From contig NZ_JAYGIN010000021.1 of NCBI RefSeq assembly GCF_034931005.1, positions 62,001-126,000 on the forward strand: a stretch of DNA of 64,000 nt, given 5' to 3'. This document shows, in pieces, positions 7,228-17,904 of the stretch. Each line of letters opens with the position of its first letter. The stretch's first letter is position 1. The DNA comes from Arcicella sp034931005. Its GTDB lineage: Bacteria; Bacteroidota; Bacteroidia; Cytophagales; Spirosomataceae. The notes under the pieces are model-generated. The model searched no databases. It was given only the letters and a program-made list of their open reading frames with translations, and was not told the origin of the DNA. Position numbers and translations under genes: made by a program.

Positions 7228-9834
7228 ATGATGATTAAAAAAAGTCTCGTAGTCGTTAGCATCGTGCTGACCCTTATATTGAGTTTCCAGTCGTGCAAGA
7301 CTGATGAAATAACAGCAGTTCAAACAGGAAGTATTACTGCACTTACTTGTTCAAGTACAACATTTTCGGCTGCTGCTACAAGCGGGGCTTCTTATACTGC
7401 TATTGCCAGCGTGCCTTATACTGGTGGCAATGGCGTTGCTTATACCGCAGGAACGCCCGTCGCTTCATCAGGAGTAACGGGGCTTACGGCAACTTTATCA
7501 GCGGGGACTTTGGCAACTGGTAGCGGAACTGCCAGTTTTGTGATTACGGGTACACCTGCAACGGCTGGAACTGCCAGTTTTCCTATTGATTTAGGTGGAC
7601 AAAGCTGTACGTTATCATTGCCCGTAGTAGCTTCAAAAGCTAATATTTCTACCTTAATTTGTACCGTTGCTCCTGCCGTTGGTACCAATGGAACGGCATA
7701 CACAGGCACCGTAACAATGGCTTATACAGGTGGAAATGGTGGAACTTATGATGTTTCGGTGGCATCTTCAACGGGTGTAGAAGGGCTTACGGCAACTTTA
7801 GCGGCAGGAACGTTAGCAAATGGTGCAGGAAATTTAGTTTATACCATTGCAGGAACGCCGACTTCGGCAGGAACGGCTACTTTTAATTTGAGTTTGGGCG
7901 GACAAAGTTGTACCGTTACGCTTGCCATTGCGGTAGGTTCTACGGGTACGGCAAGTGCTGCTAAAGATACCGTTGTGATTGCCTATTCAGGAACAAGTGC
8001 TGCCATTAATAATCCTTATCAGTCCTCTGGAGTAAGTGTTGCAGTAAGTGGTGCGGACGTTACTGTTACTTCTACCAATACGACCAAAGAAATCGTATAT
8101 CTACTATCGGGTACTGCCTCAAAAGGTAGTTTCAAAATTTACAGTGAATATAAATATAACATTACTTTAAAAGGCGTGAGTTTGACCAATAGCACTGGCC
8201 CAGCCATTAATAGTCAGTCAAAAAAGAAGGGTACAATTAATGTTTTAGCAGGAACAAGCAATACCTTGATTGATGGGGCAACTTATGCTACCAGTAGCGA
8301 AGACCAAAAAGGTACTTTTTTCAGCGAAGGACAATTGAGTTTTATGGGAACTGGTACTTTAAATGTAACAGGAAATAGCAAACACGCCATTGTAGCAGAT
8401 GATTATATTGAAATTAACGATGCCAATATTGTAGTAAAATCTTCTTTAAAAGACGGTATTCACGCAAATGATTATTTCTTGATGAATACAGGAACAGTTA
8501 CGGTGACTTCTTCAAGTGATGGTATTGTGGCGGAAGAAGGTTACGTAGCCATTAATGGTGGAACCATCAATGTCAATAGTGTTGATGATGGAATAACGGC
8601 TCCGTATGAAGGCACAGATGCCACAATTACGCCTTATGTCTTAATAAAAGGAGGAAAAATAACGGTCACAACCACAGGCGATAAAGGTAATGCCATTAAA
8701 AGTGAAAGTTACACAACAATTGGAACTGCCGACGCTATAACTTTAACGGTTTCAGGGAAAGGTTCTAAAGGAATAAAAACAGGCGGAGATTTTACGCTGA
8801 CTTCAGGAACGATAAAAATTACAACCACTGGAGCAGCCTATTATGTAACTGCTGATTTAGATATTGCAGCACCAGCAGGCATTAATTGTGATAAAAATTT
8901 GGCTATCAAGGGTGGAAATATAACCGTAAATAGCTCAGGAAGTGGAGCAAAAGGTATTAGTGTTGACGGTACTGCAACGATTAGCGGTGGTACAACAAAT
9001 ATAACTGCATCTGGTGCTAAATACACTTATAGTACAACACTCACGAGTGAAGCAAAAGGTTTTAAAAGTGACGGGGCATTCGTCATGAATAGTGGTGAAC
9101 TAAATATTGCAGCAACCGATGATGGACTAAAATCAGGAACTTCCATTACAGTGAATGATGGGACTATCAACGTAACAAAGTCGTATGAAGGAATGGAGTC
9201 AATTATTATTACCATTGCAGGTGGTGTTACCAATTTAACCGCTTCGAATGATGGAATTAATACTTCTTACGGAACAGTTTCTGGTGGAACGGAATCAAAC
9301 GATAACAGCCAATTAACAGTAAGTGGTGGTGTTTTGATTGTAACAGGTTCAGATGCGATTGATAGCAATGGGAACTTTACTTTAAAAGGAGGTACAACCA
9401 TCGTAAATGGGAATGAAAGCGTAGATATTAACGGTAATTTTTTGGTAAACGGAGGTGTATTAATTGCTGGAGGTCCAAATTCGAATATGACTAAATCAAT
9501 GGGAACGGCTTCTACTCAAGTAAGTATGTTTATTAAATCAAGTGCTTCAATTGCCACATCTTCACTTATTCACATTGAGGATGCTTCAGGCAAAGATTTA
9601 GTTACTTTTAAACCAAGAATTGCGACAAGTATTATCCATTTTTCCAATCCAAGTTTAGCAAAAAGTGCTGCTTACAAAATTTACTTCGGTGGAACTTACA
9701 CTGGTGGAAGTTTTCTCGGAAATTCGTCCGCATGGGGATTATACAATGGCGGAACATATTCTAACACAGGAGCAACGTTAAAGTCCTCTCCTACTACTTC
9801 GGGGACGGCTACTGTAAATGCAATTTCTTTCTAA
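7228..9834 (+). CDS. Cthe_2159-type carbohydrate-binding beta-helix lipoprotein
   Basis: An 868-residue lipoprotein with a hydrophobic N-terminus and lipobox ending at C23 (LSFQSC). Two homologous ~100-residue Thr/Ala/Gly-rich domains follow (about 35-135 and 136-235), each ending in a LGGQSCT segment. From about 245 to 800 the protein is built of short repeated strands such as YVAINGGTINVNSVDDGI and DDGLKSG...VNDGTINV. This is the pattern of the Cthe_2159 beta-helix family, whose founder binds polygalacturonate and cellulose. I infer surface binding of plant polysaccharide, in line with the rhamnosidases and galactanase nearby. It is transcribed alone, convergent with the GH106 gene. ATG at 7228 and 7231 are equally possible starts. 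Confidence 0.8.
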   Translation: MMIKKSLVVVSIVLTLILSFQSCKTDEITAVQTGSITALTCSSTTFSAAATSGASYTAIASVPYTGGNGVAYTAGTPVASSGVTGLTATLSAGTLATGSGTASFVITGTPATAGTASFPIDLGGQSCTLSLPVVASKANISTLICTVAPAVGTNGTAYTGTVTMAYTGGNGGTYDVSVASSTGVEGLTATLAAGTLANGAGNLVYTIAGTPTSAGTATFNLSLGGQSCTVTLAIAVGSTGTASAAKDTVVIAYSGTSAAINNPYQSSGVSVAVSGADVTVTSTNTTKEIVYLLSGTASKGSFKIYSEYKYNITLKGVSLTNSTGPAINSQSKKKGTINVLAGTSNTLIDGATYATSSEDQKGTFFSEGQLSFMGTGTLNVTGNSKHAIVADDYIEINDANIVVKSSLKDGIHANDYFLMNTGTVTVTSSSDGIVAEEGYVAINGGTINVNSVDDGITAPYEGTDATITPYVLIKGGKITVTTTGDKGNAIKSESYTTIGTADAITLTVSGKGSKGIKTGGDFTLTSGTIKITTTGAAYYVTADLDIAAPAGINCDKNLAIKGGNITVNSSGSGAKGISVDGTATISGGTTNITASGAKYTYSTTLTSEAKGFKSDGAFVMNSGELNIAATDDGLKSGTSITVNDGTINVTKSYEGMESIIITIAGGVTNLTASNDGINTSYGTVSGGTESNDNSQLTVSGGVLIVTGSDAIDSNGNFTLKGGTTIVNGNESVDINGNFLVNGGVLIAGGPNSNMTKSMGTASTQVSMFIKSSASIATSSLIHIEDASGKDLVTFKPRIATSIIHFSNPSLAKSAAYKIYFGGTYTGGSFLGNSSAWGLYNGGTYSNTGATLKSSPTTSGTATVNAISF

Positions 9835-9839
9835 ATTTA

Positions 9840-10002
9840 AGAAGCTGTTTAGGTTAATTTATTCGAGTTAAAAAAAGTAATTTTTAGGCTACAAATCATT
9901 CATAAAATTGAAACGTAACGCTGTTATGCTTAAATTTTATGAATGATTTTCACTCAAAAACTTATCATTTTCACGTTCAAAAAATTAACCTAAACAGCTT
10001 CT
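9840..10002. repeat. 163-bp palindromic element, family A copy 1
   Basis: A 163-bp element with 21-bp perfect terminal inverted repeats beginning AGAAGCTGTTTAGGTTAATT. It contains an internal inverted repeat (AAATCATTCATAAAATT at about 9892-9908 and its complement about 9932-9948). A copy of the same length, almost identical, lies at 18067-18229. There is no coding capacity. Size and ends fit a MITE-like non-autonomous element; no clear target duplication could be read. Confidence 0.88.
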
Positions 10003-10038
10003 AAGAAAAATTGACTATAAATCAGTAGACGAAATTGT

Positions 10039-10084
10039 AAAACAAAAAGCGAAGGATGATTTTTCACCCTTCGCTTTTTGTTTT
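10039..10084. terminator. Bidirectional rho-independent terminator
   Basis: A perfect 17-bp stem (AAAACAAAAAGCGAAGG at 10039-10055, complement at 10068-10084) with A-rich and T-rich flanks on the two sides. It is placed between the convergent carbohydrate-binding lipoprotein and GH106 genes, and can serve both. Confidence 0.88.
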
Positions 10085-10104
10085 ACTCAATTCATATAAA
10101 ATCC

Positions 10105-13100
10105 TTATTTAAGAATCATAATTTTCACTTCTCCAATTAAACCCGACGGTAATAAAGGTTCTTGTCCTCTATAAAACGGCATGGTTGTAAAAGTGCTTTT
10201 GGTTTTCGCATCAGGTTGAGCATCGCCAATTAAGCGGTTTACCCAAAGATTTGTAACCTTAACTTGTATCGTATTTTCACCTGCTTTTACGGCTTCTGAA
10301 ATATCCAAATTGAATGGTTTTTTCCAAGCAGTACCTACATTTTTTCCGTTTACAATTACTTCTGCAATGTTTTTTACGTCGCCTAAATCAATGACATATT
10401 TCGCTGATTTGTCGAAAGTAGCAACTTTAAATGTATTGTCGTAAGTAGCTGTTCCTGAGAAATATTTGATGTCATTATCTGAACTTTCCGACCATGATGA
10501 TAATTTGTCGAACGTTACATTTTTATCATTAAAACCAACCTTCCAAGGCGTTGCAATTTGTGCTAAAGTCTTTTCTGTTTTTGTTGGATTCGTGAAACTA
10601 TTAGCGGTTGTTTTTTCGCTGAAAACAATAAAAAAGGCATCCCAAGATTCAAATTTTAAAGGAATAATAGTTCTGCCATTTTTGATTTGGTATGATACTT
10701 TCTCGGTTTTTCCAGTTTGTGCATTCCATAATTCAGGAACTTTGCCTGTTACGTTAAAACTTACTTCCGCATCGGTAGCATCTGCTCCACGATTATTTAA
10801 CCAATAAATTTCTTGATTAGCAGTTTGACGGTGACGGAACAAGATTATGTTTTTAGCATTCAAAATAATAACGTCTGGTTGTAGAGACGTTGTCTGCAAC
10901 GTCTGCAAGGCTGTCACATTTGGTTTTGCCCAAATTTCATTCGCAAGTTTTTGAAAATCAGCATCATTATCAGCTAAACTTGGCGATTTTTCTGGTTTTG
11001 TACCCACTACTTTTATCCCTGCATCTACCAAAGTTTTGATTTTTTTCAACACGGGTAAAGTCATAAATTTAGCTGATTCATCTAACATCAAAACCTTGTA
11101 ACTACTTCCGCTGTTGGCAACTAATTTTCCATCTTTCGCTTGAATGACATTTAACAGTGCAGATGAATTGACAAAATCAAACTCAAAACCCGCTGGAATA
11201 TTGGGCAATTTATCTTTACATACTAAGGTCACATTGGTATTTTCTCCATAATAATAAAGAATATCAGCTACGTTTTTACCTTGTTGAAGCATATAACTAC
11301 TACGTCCTAAATAACCCATCCAAGCCTTTCCACCTGCTTCTGCCCAAGTTTCCAGACGAGTAAAATATTGTCCGAAAGGTCCAAGTGAGAATCCCGGCTT
11401 TCTGTCGTCAAGTGGCTGATGCACAGAGGTATGAATCACAAAACGATTTAGTCCCGAAGCCATTTCCATATCGGCAGTACGTTTTAATTTTTCTGGATGC
11501 CAGCTAAACGCATTTTGAATAGAAGTCATAGATTCAGCCGCCACAATGTTTTGTCCGTAGATATTGGCAACCGATGCCGCTTCTCTAATATCGCCTTCAC
11601 TGCGAGCTTCTTCTTCATTTCCACCTGCTAAACTTCCAGGAGTCCACATGGCAGACATTGGAATATCTGCATTGCGTTTTACGTCCATGCCGTCGGCTAA
11701 ATAAATACGTCCATTTTCATGTGATTCTGTATAGCGTTTCATACCACGTTTGTGTAATTCTTCGCCAATAACGTCGTAATGATTTTCGGCAATCATTTCG
11801 CCTATGGTTTTTCTAAAATCCCATAAGAATTTTTCAGTTTCTTCAAGATTTCTTACCACTCTACCTGTCAATGCTGGAATCCATGAAATAATATCATAAC
11901 CACGTCTTTGCTTGAATGCTTGCGGAAAATCTTTCGTCCAGTTCATGTGTCCAGCTTCGTAACTATCCAAAATCATGTATTGAAGTCCCTTCGCACCCAT
12001 CAATCCACCTGTGGCATCTTTGTACATATCCAAATACGTATTGATGTATTTTCTAACGGCTTCTTTGTCTAATTTATCCACTTCCAAACCCGTCGCTTCT
12101 GGCGATGCAGGATGATTTTGGCGACCCGTAAGCGAATATCCAAAACGAACAACCATCCAATTCCCCGCAGGAACATCCCATTCAAGGCTTCCATCAACAT
12201 TCATTTTACCTGTTAAATCTATCACATCTGTCGTCGGAATTGCCTCAACGTCTTTTGCTCCTGCCAATTTTCCATCTTCTTTCCACGCTGAAAAACCCGC
12301 TTTGTCTTCGGCTTGGTCGATACGAGATGTATTGAAAAGTACAAATTCCGAAATATTCGTTCCTGAAGGCTTAGGAACACCTGTCATGCCCATCATTGCC
12401 ATGATAGGGTTTAATTCTCCTTTGAGCGTTTCAAAGCAAATACGCCAATATTTAGCCGTTGTAGTCGGAATTTGTGTCGTGATAAAAGGCAAGGTTGTAT
12501 TAGAAACCTTAGCAACCGTTCTAAAATTCACACCATCATCACTCACTTTTAAACTACGATTGGTAGGACCGCCATTAAATTCAGACAATTCGCCCGCTTC
12601 TCCCATTCCAAGCCCAAACGCTTTGAAAGTTTGAGGTGAATCAAATTCATATTGTACCCACATATCCTGTCCTACTTCCATCGGAGGTAAAAGATAAGTT
12701 GTATTGGCATTGTGGTCGAGCATCAATTTGGTGTCAAAATCTCCCCCACTTTTAGACATTTTGGGTTGTAAGTCTAATAAATGTTTTTCGTTGCTCGGTA
12801 ATTTATAAGCAACAACCAGAGCATCTGCTGAAAAACGAGGTTTTTCTCCAACATAACCACCCATAAGTCCGCCTCCATGTGTTTCAATATCGCCGTATTT
12901 CCCGATAACATCAGGTAGTTTAGGCAATTGAATCGTTTGCTTTTTTCCGCCTTCTACTAATGCTTCCGTAAAAACATATTTTTTCATGCCATCTTTAGGC
13001 TCAACCCAAGGCCCTCCCGTTACGCTCCACCCTGGTGAGCCAGCAATTGCCATTTCAAGTCCTTTTTTATCTGCCAATTCAGTGGTGAATTTAAACGCAT

Positions 13101-13377
13101 CCTTCCAATCAGGTTGCATAAAAACCAATTTTTTAGGCACAATTACAGGAGTCATCAAGTTGGCATCAAAGTTTTGGAAACCACCAATACCAACTCTTTG
13201 CATCCATTCTAAATCTTTTTGGATACCATCTTTGGAAATATTGCCGTTCATCCAATGCCACCAAACACGTGGTTTTGCCGAATTTGGCGGACTTTGGAAT
13301 TGACTTTTATCTTGTGCATAACTACCAAAACTTGATAGTATGCACAAGACTAAAATTGATTTTTTAGTTTTTTTCAT
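10105..13377 (-). CDS. GH106-family alpha-L-rhamnosidase
   Basis: A 1090-residue secreted enzyme with signal peptide MKKTKKSILVLCILSSFGSYAQ-like (cleavage near residue 21). The mature N-terminus RVWWHWMNGNISKDGI and the segments GIGGFQNFDANL, YESHENGRIYLADGM-like and RPGFSLGPFGQYF-like are typical of the GH106 rhamnosidase family, as is the length of about 1100. The extreme C-terminus (about 960-1090) has a galactose-binding-like beta-sandwich with YVIDLGDV and VNGKNVGTAWKKPF. It should remove L-rhamnose from rhamnogalacturonan or rhamnosylated glycans in the periplasm or at the surface. It lies 23 bases behind the TonB transducer gene, so the two are one operon. Confidence 0.88.
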   Translation of the reverse strand: MKKTKKSILVLCILSSFGSYAQDKSQFQSPPNSAKPRVWWHWMNGNISKDGIQKDLEWMQRVGIGGFQNFDANLMTPVIVPKKLVFMQPDWKDAFKFTTELADKKGLEMAIAGSPGWSVTGGPWVEPKDGMKKYVFTEALVEGGKKQTIQLPKLPDVIGKYGDIETHGGGLMGGYVGEKPRFSADALVVAYKLPSNEKHLLDLQPKMSKSGGDFDTKLMLDHNANTTYLLPPMEVGQDMWVQYEFDSPQTFKAFGLGMGEAGELSEFNGGPTNRSLKVSDDGVNFRTVAKVSNTTLPFITTQIPTTTAKYWRICFETLKGELNPIMAMMGMTGVPKPSGTNISEFVLFNTSRIDQAEDKAGFSAWKEDGKLAGAKDVEAIPTTDVIDLTGKMNVDGSLEWDVPAGNWMVVRFGYSLTGRQNHPASPEATGLEVDKLDKEAVRKYINTYLDMYKDATGGLMGAKGLQYMILDSYEAGHMNWTKDFPQAFKQRRGYDIISWIPALTGRVVRNLEETEKFLWDFRKTIGEMIAENHYDVIGEELHKRGMKRYTESHENGRIYLADGMDVKRNADIPMSAMWTPGSLAGGNEEEARSEGDIREAASVANIYGQNIVAAESMTSIQNAFSWHPEKLKRTADMEMASGLNRFVIHTSVHQPLDDRKPGFSLGPFGQYFTRLETWAEAGGKAWMGYLGRSSYMLQQGKNVADILYYYGENTNVTLVCKDKLPNIPAGFEFDFVNSSALLNVIQAKDGKLVANSGSSYKVLMLDESAKFMTLPVLKKIKTLVDAGIKVVGTKPEKSPSLADNDADFQKLANEIWAKPNVTALQTLQTTSLQPDVIILNAKNIILFRHRQTANQEIYWLNNRGADATDAEVSFNVTGKVPELWNAQTGKTEKVSYQIKNGRTIIPLKFESWDAFFIVFSEKTTANSFTNPTKTEKTLAQIATPWKVGFNDKNVTFDKLSSWSESSDNDIKYFSGTATYDNTFKVATFDKSAKYVIDLGDVKNIAEVIVNGKNVGTAWKKPFNLDISEAVKAGENTIQVKVTNLWVNRLIGDAQPDAKTKSTFTTMPFYRGQEPLLPSGLIGEVKIMILK

Positions 13378-13400
13378 GTTTATTTATTTTGCTCGTGTAC

Positions 13401-16400
13401 TTAAAACTTATAACTAACCGTCAAAAAGTACGCTCTTGGTGGAATACTCACGGTTGAATATACGGCATTTGGGTTGGCTTCAAGCATTGCTTTTGTAAAA
13501 CCGTCACGGTTGAGGGCAGCAGGAAAACCACCAGGTGCCGACCAGCCCATTACGCCATTTTGATTAAAAATATTGTTTATGTTTCCTTGTAATGAAACTT
13601 TTGAAGAAACATTGTAACCTAAAGATAAATTGCTTTGCGTATAGGCAGGTAATTTAAAAGCATTGGGTACATTGGCTTGGCGACTCCCCATATAAGTCCA
13701 GTCTAACGAAGCGTAAAGTTTATCATTTGTATAAGTTGGCGATACTCTGAACATCGTTTGGGGTACATTACCAGCTTCATTTCCAGAGAAATCTAAAACT
13801 TGGTCATCAGTTTTTCCATTTGCATTCAAAATCCAAGAACGGAAATTTACTGCCGTTGATTTTTGGAAAGTTGCCACTCCTTTGATAGATAATTGCTTGT
13901 TAATATTAAGATTTCCTTCTATTTCAATTCCTTTAGTTTCAAATGAATTATACAAAACAGGTGTGGCATAAATTGATGATAAATCAGCCGTTTCTTGTCC
14001 TGATTGTTGATTAGCTACGTTATTCAACAAACTATAAAATGGTGTAATAAATAAAGTAGCGTTGCTTGTTTTAGTTTTAAAACCTAATTCAACTTGCTGA
14101 ATTTTTTGAGCAATTGGGTCTAAAAATTTCTGCGTAGCATCTGAATTTACGTTTACATATACATCCATATCAGGGGCTTTACTGCCATTTGAATAACGCC
14201 CATAAATAGCGTAACTATCTGTTATTTTATAGTTTAAACCCGCTGAATACGAAAAGGTACTCACTGTCTTGTCGTAGGTATAAGTATTTGTAATTTTACC
14301 TTCACTATTATCGTATAATGTTAATGGATTTCCGTCTGTACCACCATTCGTCAGTGCCACAGTTGAAGCAATTTGGTTTGTTCCTGCTACACCAACATTT
14401 TCGTAGCGAAGCCCCCAATCAAAATTTAATTTTTCATTCATTTGCCAATTATGACCAAAAAATAAAGCTGCATTATTTTGGGTCGCATCAATTATATTGA
14501 ATGCAGCACTTCTACCGCTGCCACCTACTACTCCATCAGCATTGGTTAATTGATACGTTTTTCCATCAAAACCTGTATATGAAATAAGCGTTGGCGTTGG
14601 TCTTGGTGCGGTCATTTGGCTATACATCACGCCAATTCCTGTTCCTGAAAGTCTATGTAAACTCGAATTAGCATAAAAACCACCGAAGGTAAAACTCATA
14701 TCTTTGATGCGTTTTGTCAAAGAAAATTGCTCAATAAACTCTTTCATATTATTGTTTTGATAAAAGAGCGGGTTGAATAAGACAGAGTTTTTCTGAACAG
14801 AAGCACCAGGTAAATTACTTTTATTTACCGTAAAATTAAAGCCTGCAAACTGACCGTTAATGATATTGGGAGCTTGTGTAATATTCGCCAATTCAGTACC
14901 TGTTGATAAATCTTTGAACGAATAATTGCCAAATTGTCCAATTTGTCCTGCAATGGCATACCAAACGATATTATCTACTGCAAAGGGATAAGCAACCGCA
15001 GTAGTATTCCAAAGCGAAGTTTTATCTGAGTATCGCATTTTGTTATCAAAAGTCCAACCATCGCCAAATGTTTTGTCAAAATTAAATCCTATCGACAAAT
15101 CCTTTGAATGAATTTTATCTCGTGAATCAAAATGAACAGTTTCATTAGTTTGGTTGACCCTAACATCTGCCGTAACGGGTGGAATCAACACTGAATTAGT
15201 TTGGCTGACACCTGCGGGCAATTGAGGGTCGGTAAAACCAATGGTCGGTAAAAACTCAAACCACGCATTTTTATCATTCAAAAATTTTGCATAGAACTTT
15301 AATGAACCGCCTTTCAATTGTTTTACAATATTTGCCTTAATCTGTCCGCCATTATTCATCGGATAGCCAGGGTATCTTGCACCGTCAGCTTGTCTCCAAA
15401 ATCCACCAATATTGTATGTTAAAGATTTGTCTTTATTTAGTGGGCCACCAATATTTGCATCAACTCTGTAGTATGGATTGATACCGTCGCCTTCTAAACC
15501 ATATTTTGTACGAATTTCGCCTTCAAATGTTTTTTTGCCTGTTTTAGAAACATAATTGAAAATTCCACCTGGTGCATTATTTCCCAAAATAGAAGCCGTA
15601 CCACCACGCACAGCCTCTAATCTTCCCAAGGTTGCATCTGAACGAAGGTAATAATCAGGCCCATAATTTCCGAAAGTTGCATTGGTAACAGGTAGTCCGT
15701 CTTCTTGCATCGAAATATAATAATATCCCGAAGCTCCATCATTTGAACCTACCGATACGCCACGAGAATAAACGGTATTACGGATTTCACCTAATGATGA
15801 ATTGACATAAATACCAGGAATGTTTTTCAATAAATCAGCCGCACTTAGAGGGGCAGACATTTGTAATTGCTTGGTATTCAGTACCGAAATGGCAACAGAT
15901 GATTCCATACGAGTACGTTTGTCGAATACGCCTGTTACCACTACTTCGTCCAGAGAAGCAATGTCTTCTACCAACGTAAGTTTAATTGTAGCTTGATTCC
16001 CAACTTTAATTTCTTGTGAAACATAACCGATAAAAGAGAAAATAAGAACGGCGTTTTCGTTGGGAACTTCAATGGAAAATCGACCGTCCAAATCAGTTCT
16101 TGTACCTTGTTGTGTTCCTTTTATTTGGATACTTACCCCTGGTAAAGATTCCCCTTTTTCACTGACTACAACACCAGTAATGTTTTGTTTAACAGAGAGT
16201 TTGGAATTAAACTCTATATCGCTCATTTTCCAAATTTCGATAGGTTTTATTATTTGTTCCTTTTGCTTTAGAATAATCTGATTGCCGCTCAATTGATAGT
16301 CAATATTGAGTGGCATAAATAATTTATTAAGCGTATAGGAAATACTTTCATTGAGACATTTTACAGAAACTTTTTGGTTAGCTTTAATAGCTTGTGGACT

Positions 16401-16610
16401 ATAAAAGAATTTTACATTAGCGGTTTTTTCAATTTGAATGAGTATATTTTTTAATTTTTCGTCATTCGCTTCAATACTAATTTTTCGGTTAAGAATCTCT
16501 TGTGCTTCAGCATTTTTTGCAAAACCAAAGGCTACAAAATTGATAGCCAAGAGAATTTGTACCAACGAAATTTTCATACATTGGATGATTAAATCATGAT
16601 TTTTTTTCAT
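13401..16610 (-). CDS. TonB-dependent receptor/transducer with N-terminal STN domain
   Basis: A 1069-residue outer-membrane receptor. The ATG at 16610 gives the start MKKNHDLIIQCMKISLV and a clean signal sequence; the frame runs 19 codons further upstream without protein character. Order of domains: STN (about 45-100, IEANDEKLKNILIQI), carboxypeptidase-regulatory-like (about 130-220), plug (DLLKNIPGIYVNSS) and a 22-strand-type barrel ending in ...YFLTVSYKF. The STN domain contacts FecR-type anti-sigma factors, and a FecR and an ECF sigma gene lie upstream. This is therefore a substrate-sensing transducer. There is no SusD partner. The substrate is inferred, from the co-transcribed GH106, to be a rhamnose-containing oligosaccharide. 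Confidence 0.9.
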   Translation of the reverse strand: MKKNHDLIIQCMKISLVQILLAINFVAFGFAKNAEAQEILNRKISIEANDEKLKNILIQIEKTANVKFFYSPQAIKANQKVSVKCLNESISYTLNKLFMPLNIDYQLSGNQIILKQKEQIIKPIEIWKMSDIEFNSKLSVKQNITGVVVSEKGESLPGVSIQIKGTQQGTRTDLDGRFSIEVPNENAVLIFSFIGYVSQEIKVGNQATIKLTLVEDIASLDEVVVTGVFDKRTRMESSVAISVLNTKQLQMSAPLSAADLLKNIPGIYVNSSLGEIRNTVYSRGVSVGSNDGASGYYYISMQEDGLPVTNATFGNYGPDYYLRSDATLGRLEAVRGGTASILGNNAPGGIFNYVSKTGKKTFEGEIRTKYGLEGDGINPYYRVDANIGGPLNKDKSLTYNIGGFWRQADGARYPGYPMNNGGQIKANIVKQLKGGSLKFYAKFLNDKNAWFEFLPTIGFTDPQLPAGVSQTNSVLIPPVTADVRVNQTNETVHFDSRDKIHSKDLSIGFNFDKTFGDGWTFDNKMRYSDKTSLWNTTAVAYPFAVDNIVWYAIAGQIGQFGNYSFKDLSTGTELANITQAPNIINGQFAGFNFTVNKSNLPGASVQKNSVLFNPLFYQNNNMKEFIEQFSLTKRIKDMSFTFGGFYANSSLHRLSGTGIGVMYSQMTAPRPTPTLISYTGFDGKTYQLTNADGVVGGSGRSAAFNIIDATQNNAALFFGHNWQMNEKLNFDWGLRYENVGVAGTNQIASTVALTNGGTDGNPLTLYDNSEGKITNTYTYDKTVSTFSYSAGLNYKITDSYAIYGRYSNGSKAPDMDVYVNVNSDATQKFLDPIAQKIQQVELGFKTKTSNATLFITPFYSLLNNVANQQSGQETADLSSIYATPVLYNSFETKGIEIEGNLNINKQLSIKGVATFQKSTAVNFRSWILNANGKTDDQVLDFSGNEAGNVPQTMFRVSPTYTNDKLYASLDWTYMGSRQANVPNAFKLPAYTQSNLSLGYNVSSKVSLQGNINNIFNQNGVMGWSAPGGFPAALNRDGFTKAMLEANPNAVYSTVSIPPRAYFLTVSYKF

Positions 16611-16705
16611 ACTTTTGATTGTTTTGTTTGATTTTTGAGAAATTTTGAACACAACAATCCCCTTCAACCAAATTTTGGTTGTTTTGATTTTTGGGGACTT
16701 TCATC

Positions 16706-16732
16706 GCCAATGGTTGTTCGAGAACCATTGGC
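16706..16732. other. Hairpin between fecR-like gene and TonB transducer gene
   Basis: Perfect 10-bp arms GCCAATGGTT (16706-16715) and AACCATTGGC (16723-16732) around a 7-base loop. A T-run follows only on the plus strand, where no gene precedes it. In the direction of transcription of the neighbouring genes it therefore looks like an attenuating or mRNA-stabilising hairpin more than a classic terminator. Confidence 0.6.
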
Positions 16733-16833
16733 TTTTTTAGAAATAGGAATGATTTTTATTTATATCATACCTCGAAGATTTTAAGGTAGTTGATAGGTTT
16801 GTTTGTAAATTATATTTTTAATTGAAATTTCAT

Positions 16834-17904
16834 TTATTCTCGACAACCGACTGAGTTTATCAAAATTTTTCCTTCCACTACTTCATAAGACCCTCCAATA
16901 ATTTTTGTAATAATGTCGAGTTTCTGAAAAAGGCTCTCATTGTCGAATGTTCCTGTAACTTGGCAGCCGTGAAGCAAACCTTCATCAAATTCTATATCAA
17001 TTCCATACGCTATTTCAATTCTTTTAAAAACCTCTTCAATTGGTGTTTCATTAAAGGAAAAACTGATTGGATTGGCATTGATAATAGTTGGTTTTTGAAT
17101 AAGTTTTTTGTTGTATTGGTCAGATTCACGGTCAAAAATAGCCTGCTGATTGGGCAATAAAATCACACCTGTTAATTCGTTTTCGTGAATGGTCTTTTTC
17201 TTGTTTTTATAAACGCTTACTTTGCCTTCTTCAACCGACACCACAATGTCTTTCATACTTTCATAAGCTTTTACATTAAAGCGTGTTCCCAAAACTTTTG
17301 TTGTTACTTCATTAGCATACACCAAAAATGGTCTGGATACGTCTTTGGCAATGTCAAAAGTTGCTTCTCCCAATAGAATAACGACTCTTTTATCTTTATC
17401 AAAATTGGCAGGATATGAAATTTTACTTTTAGGAGCCAATTTTACTGCCGAGCCATCGGGTAAATGTACCAAAATAGCCTCTCTATGTTGATTCTCTTTT
17501 TCGATAACGTCTTGTTTCAATTCAGCTAAATTTGAATTGTAGGAAGATGTTTTATGTGTTAAAAAAACAGTTAAACAAACCAATATGACAGCCGCCGCTA
17601 CACCCAACCAATGTGTTGGGTATTTAGAAAACTGGAAGATGTTTTTCTTTCTATTGGTTTCTTTTATTTTATTGAAAATGAAAGATTTAGTGTCTTCGGT
17701 TATTTCATTATTTTCATAACTGCTTAATCCTAAACGAATTGACTCAAGAATGCTAACTGCTTCTGTATAAGCGGTGTCTAAATGATGAGCCTGCCATTTA
17801 GTCCAGAAATTCACTGATAGGCTTGTCGGTTTTAGGTGTTGTCCAACAAACTCATCATCAGTCAGAAAATCTGATACGGCATATTTTGTATAGTCTTTTT
17901 CCAT
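16834..17904 (-). CDS. FecR-family anti-sigma factor
   Basis: A 356-residue inner-membrane regulator. The cytoplasmic N-terminal part (about 1-90) is followed by one transmembrane helix (HWLGVAAAVILVCLTVFL). A periplasmic FecR domain comes next (HLPDGSAVKLAPKSKISYP, then ATFDIAKDVSRPFLVYAN and VLGTRFNVKAY). A C-terminal DUF4974-type domain (ETPIEEVFKRIEIAYGIDIEF) resembles STN. It should hold the ECF sigma factor encoded upstream until the TonB transducer binds its ligand. The order sigma, FecR, receptor, hydrolase is preserved, with a palindromic element inserted between sigma and fecR. Confidence 0.93.
   Translation of the reverse strand: MEKDYTKYAVSDFLTDDEFVGQHLKPTSLSVNFWTKWQAHHLDTAYTEAVSILESIRLGLSSYENNEITEDTKSFIFNKIKETNRKKNIFQFSKYPTHWLGVAAAVILVCLTVFLTHKTSSYNSNLAELKQDVIEKENQHREAILVHLPDGSAVKLAPKSKISYPANFDKDKRVVILLGEATFDIAKDVSRPFLVYANEVTTKVLGTRFNVKAYESMKDIVVSVEEGKVSVYKNKKKTIHENELTGVILLPNQQAIFDRESDQYNKKLIQKPTIINANPISFSFNETPIEEVFKRIEIAYGIDIEFDEGLLHGCQVTGTFDNESLFQKLDIITKIIGGSYEVVEGKILINSVGCRE

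Noticed and set aside
13401..16610. SusC/SusD pair
   Set aside because: No SusD-like lipoprotein gene is adjacent, and the receptor has an STN domain with FecR and sigma partners.
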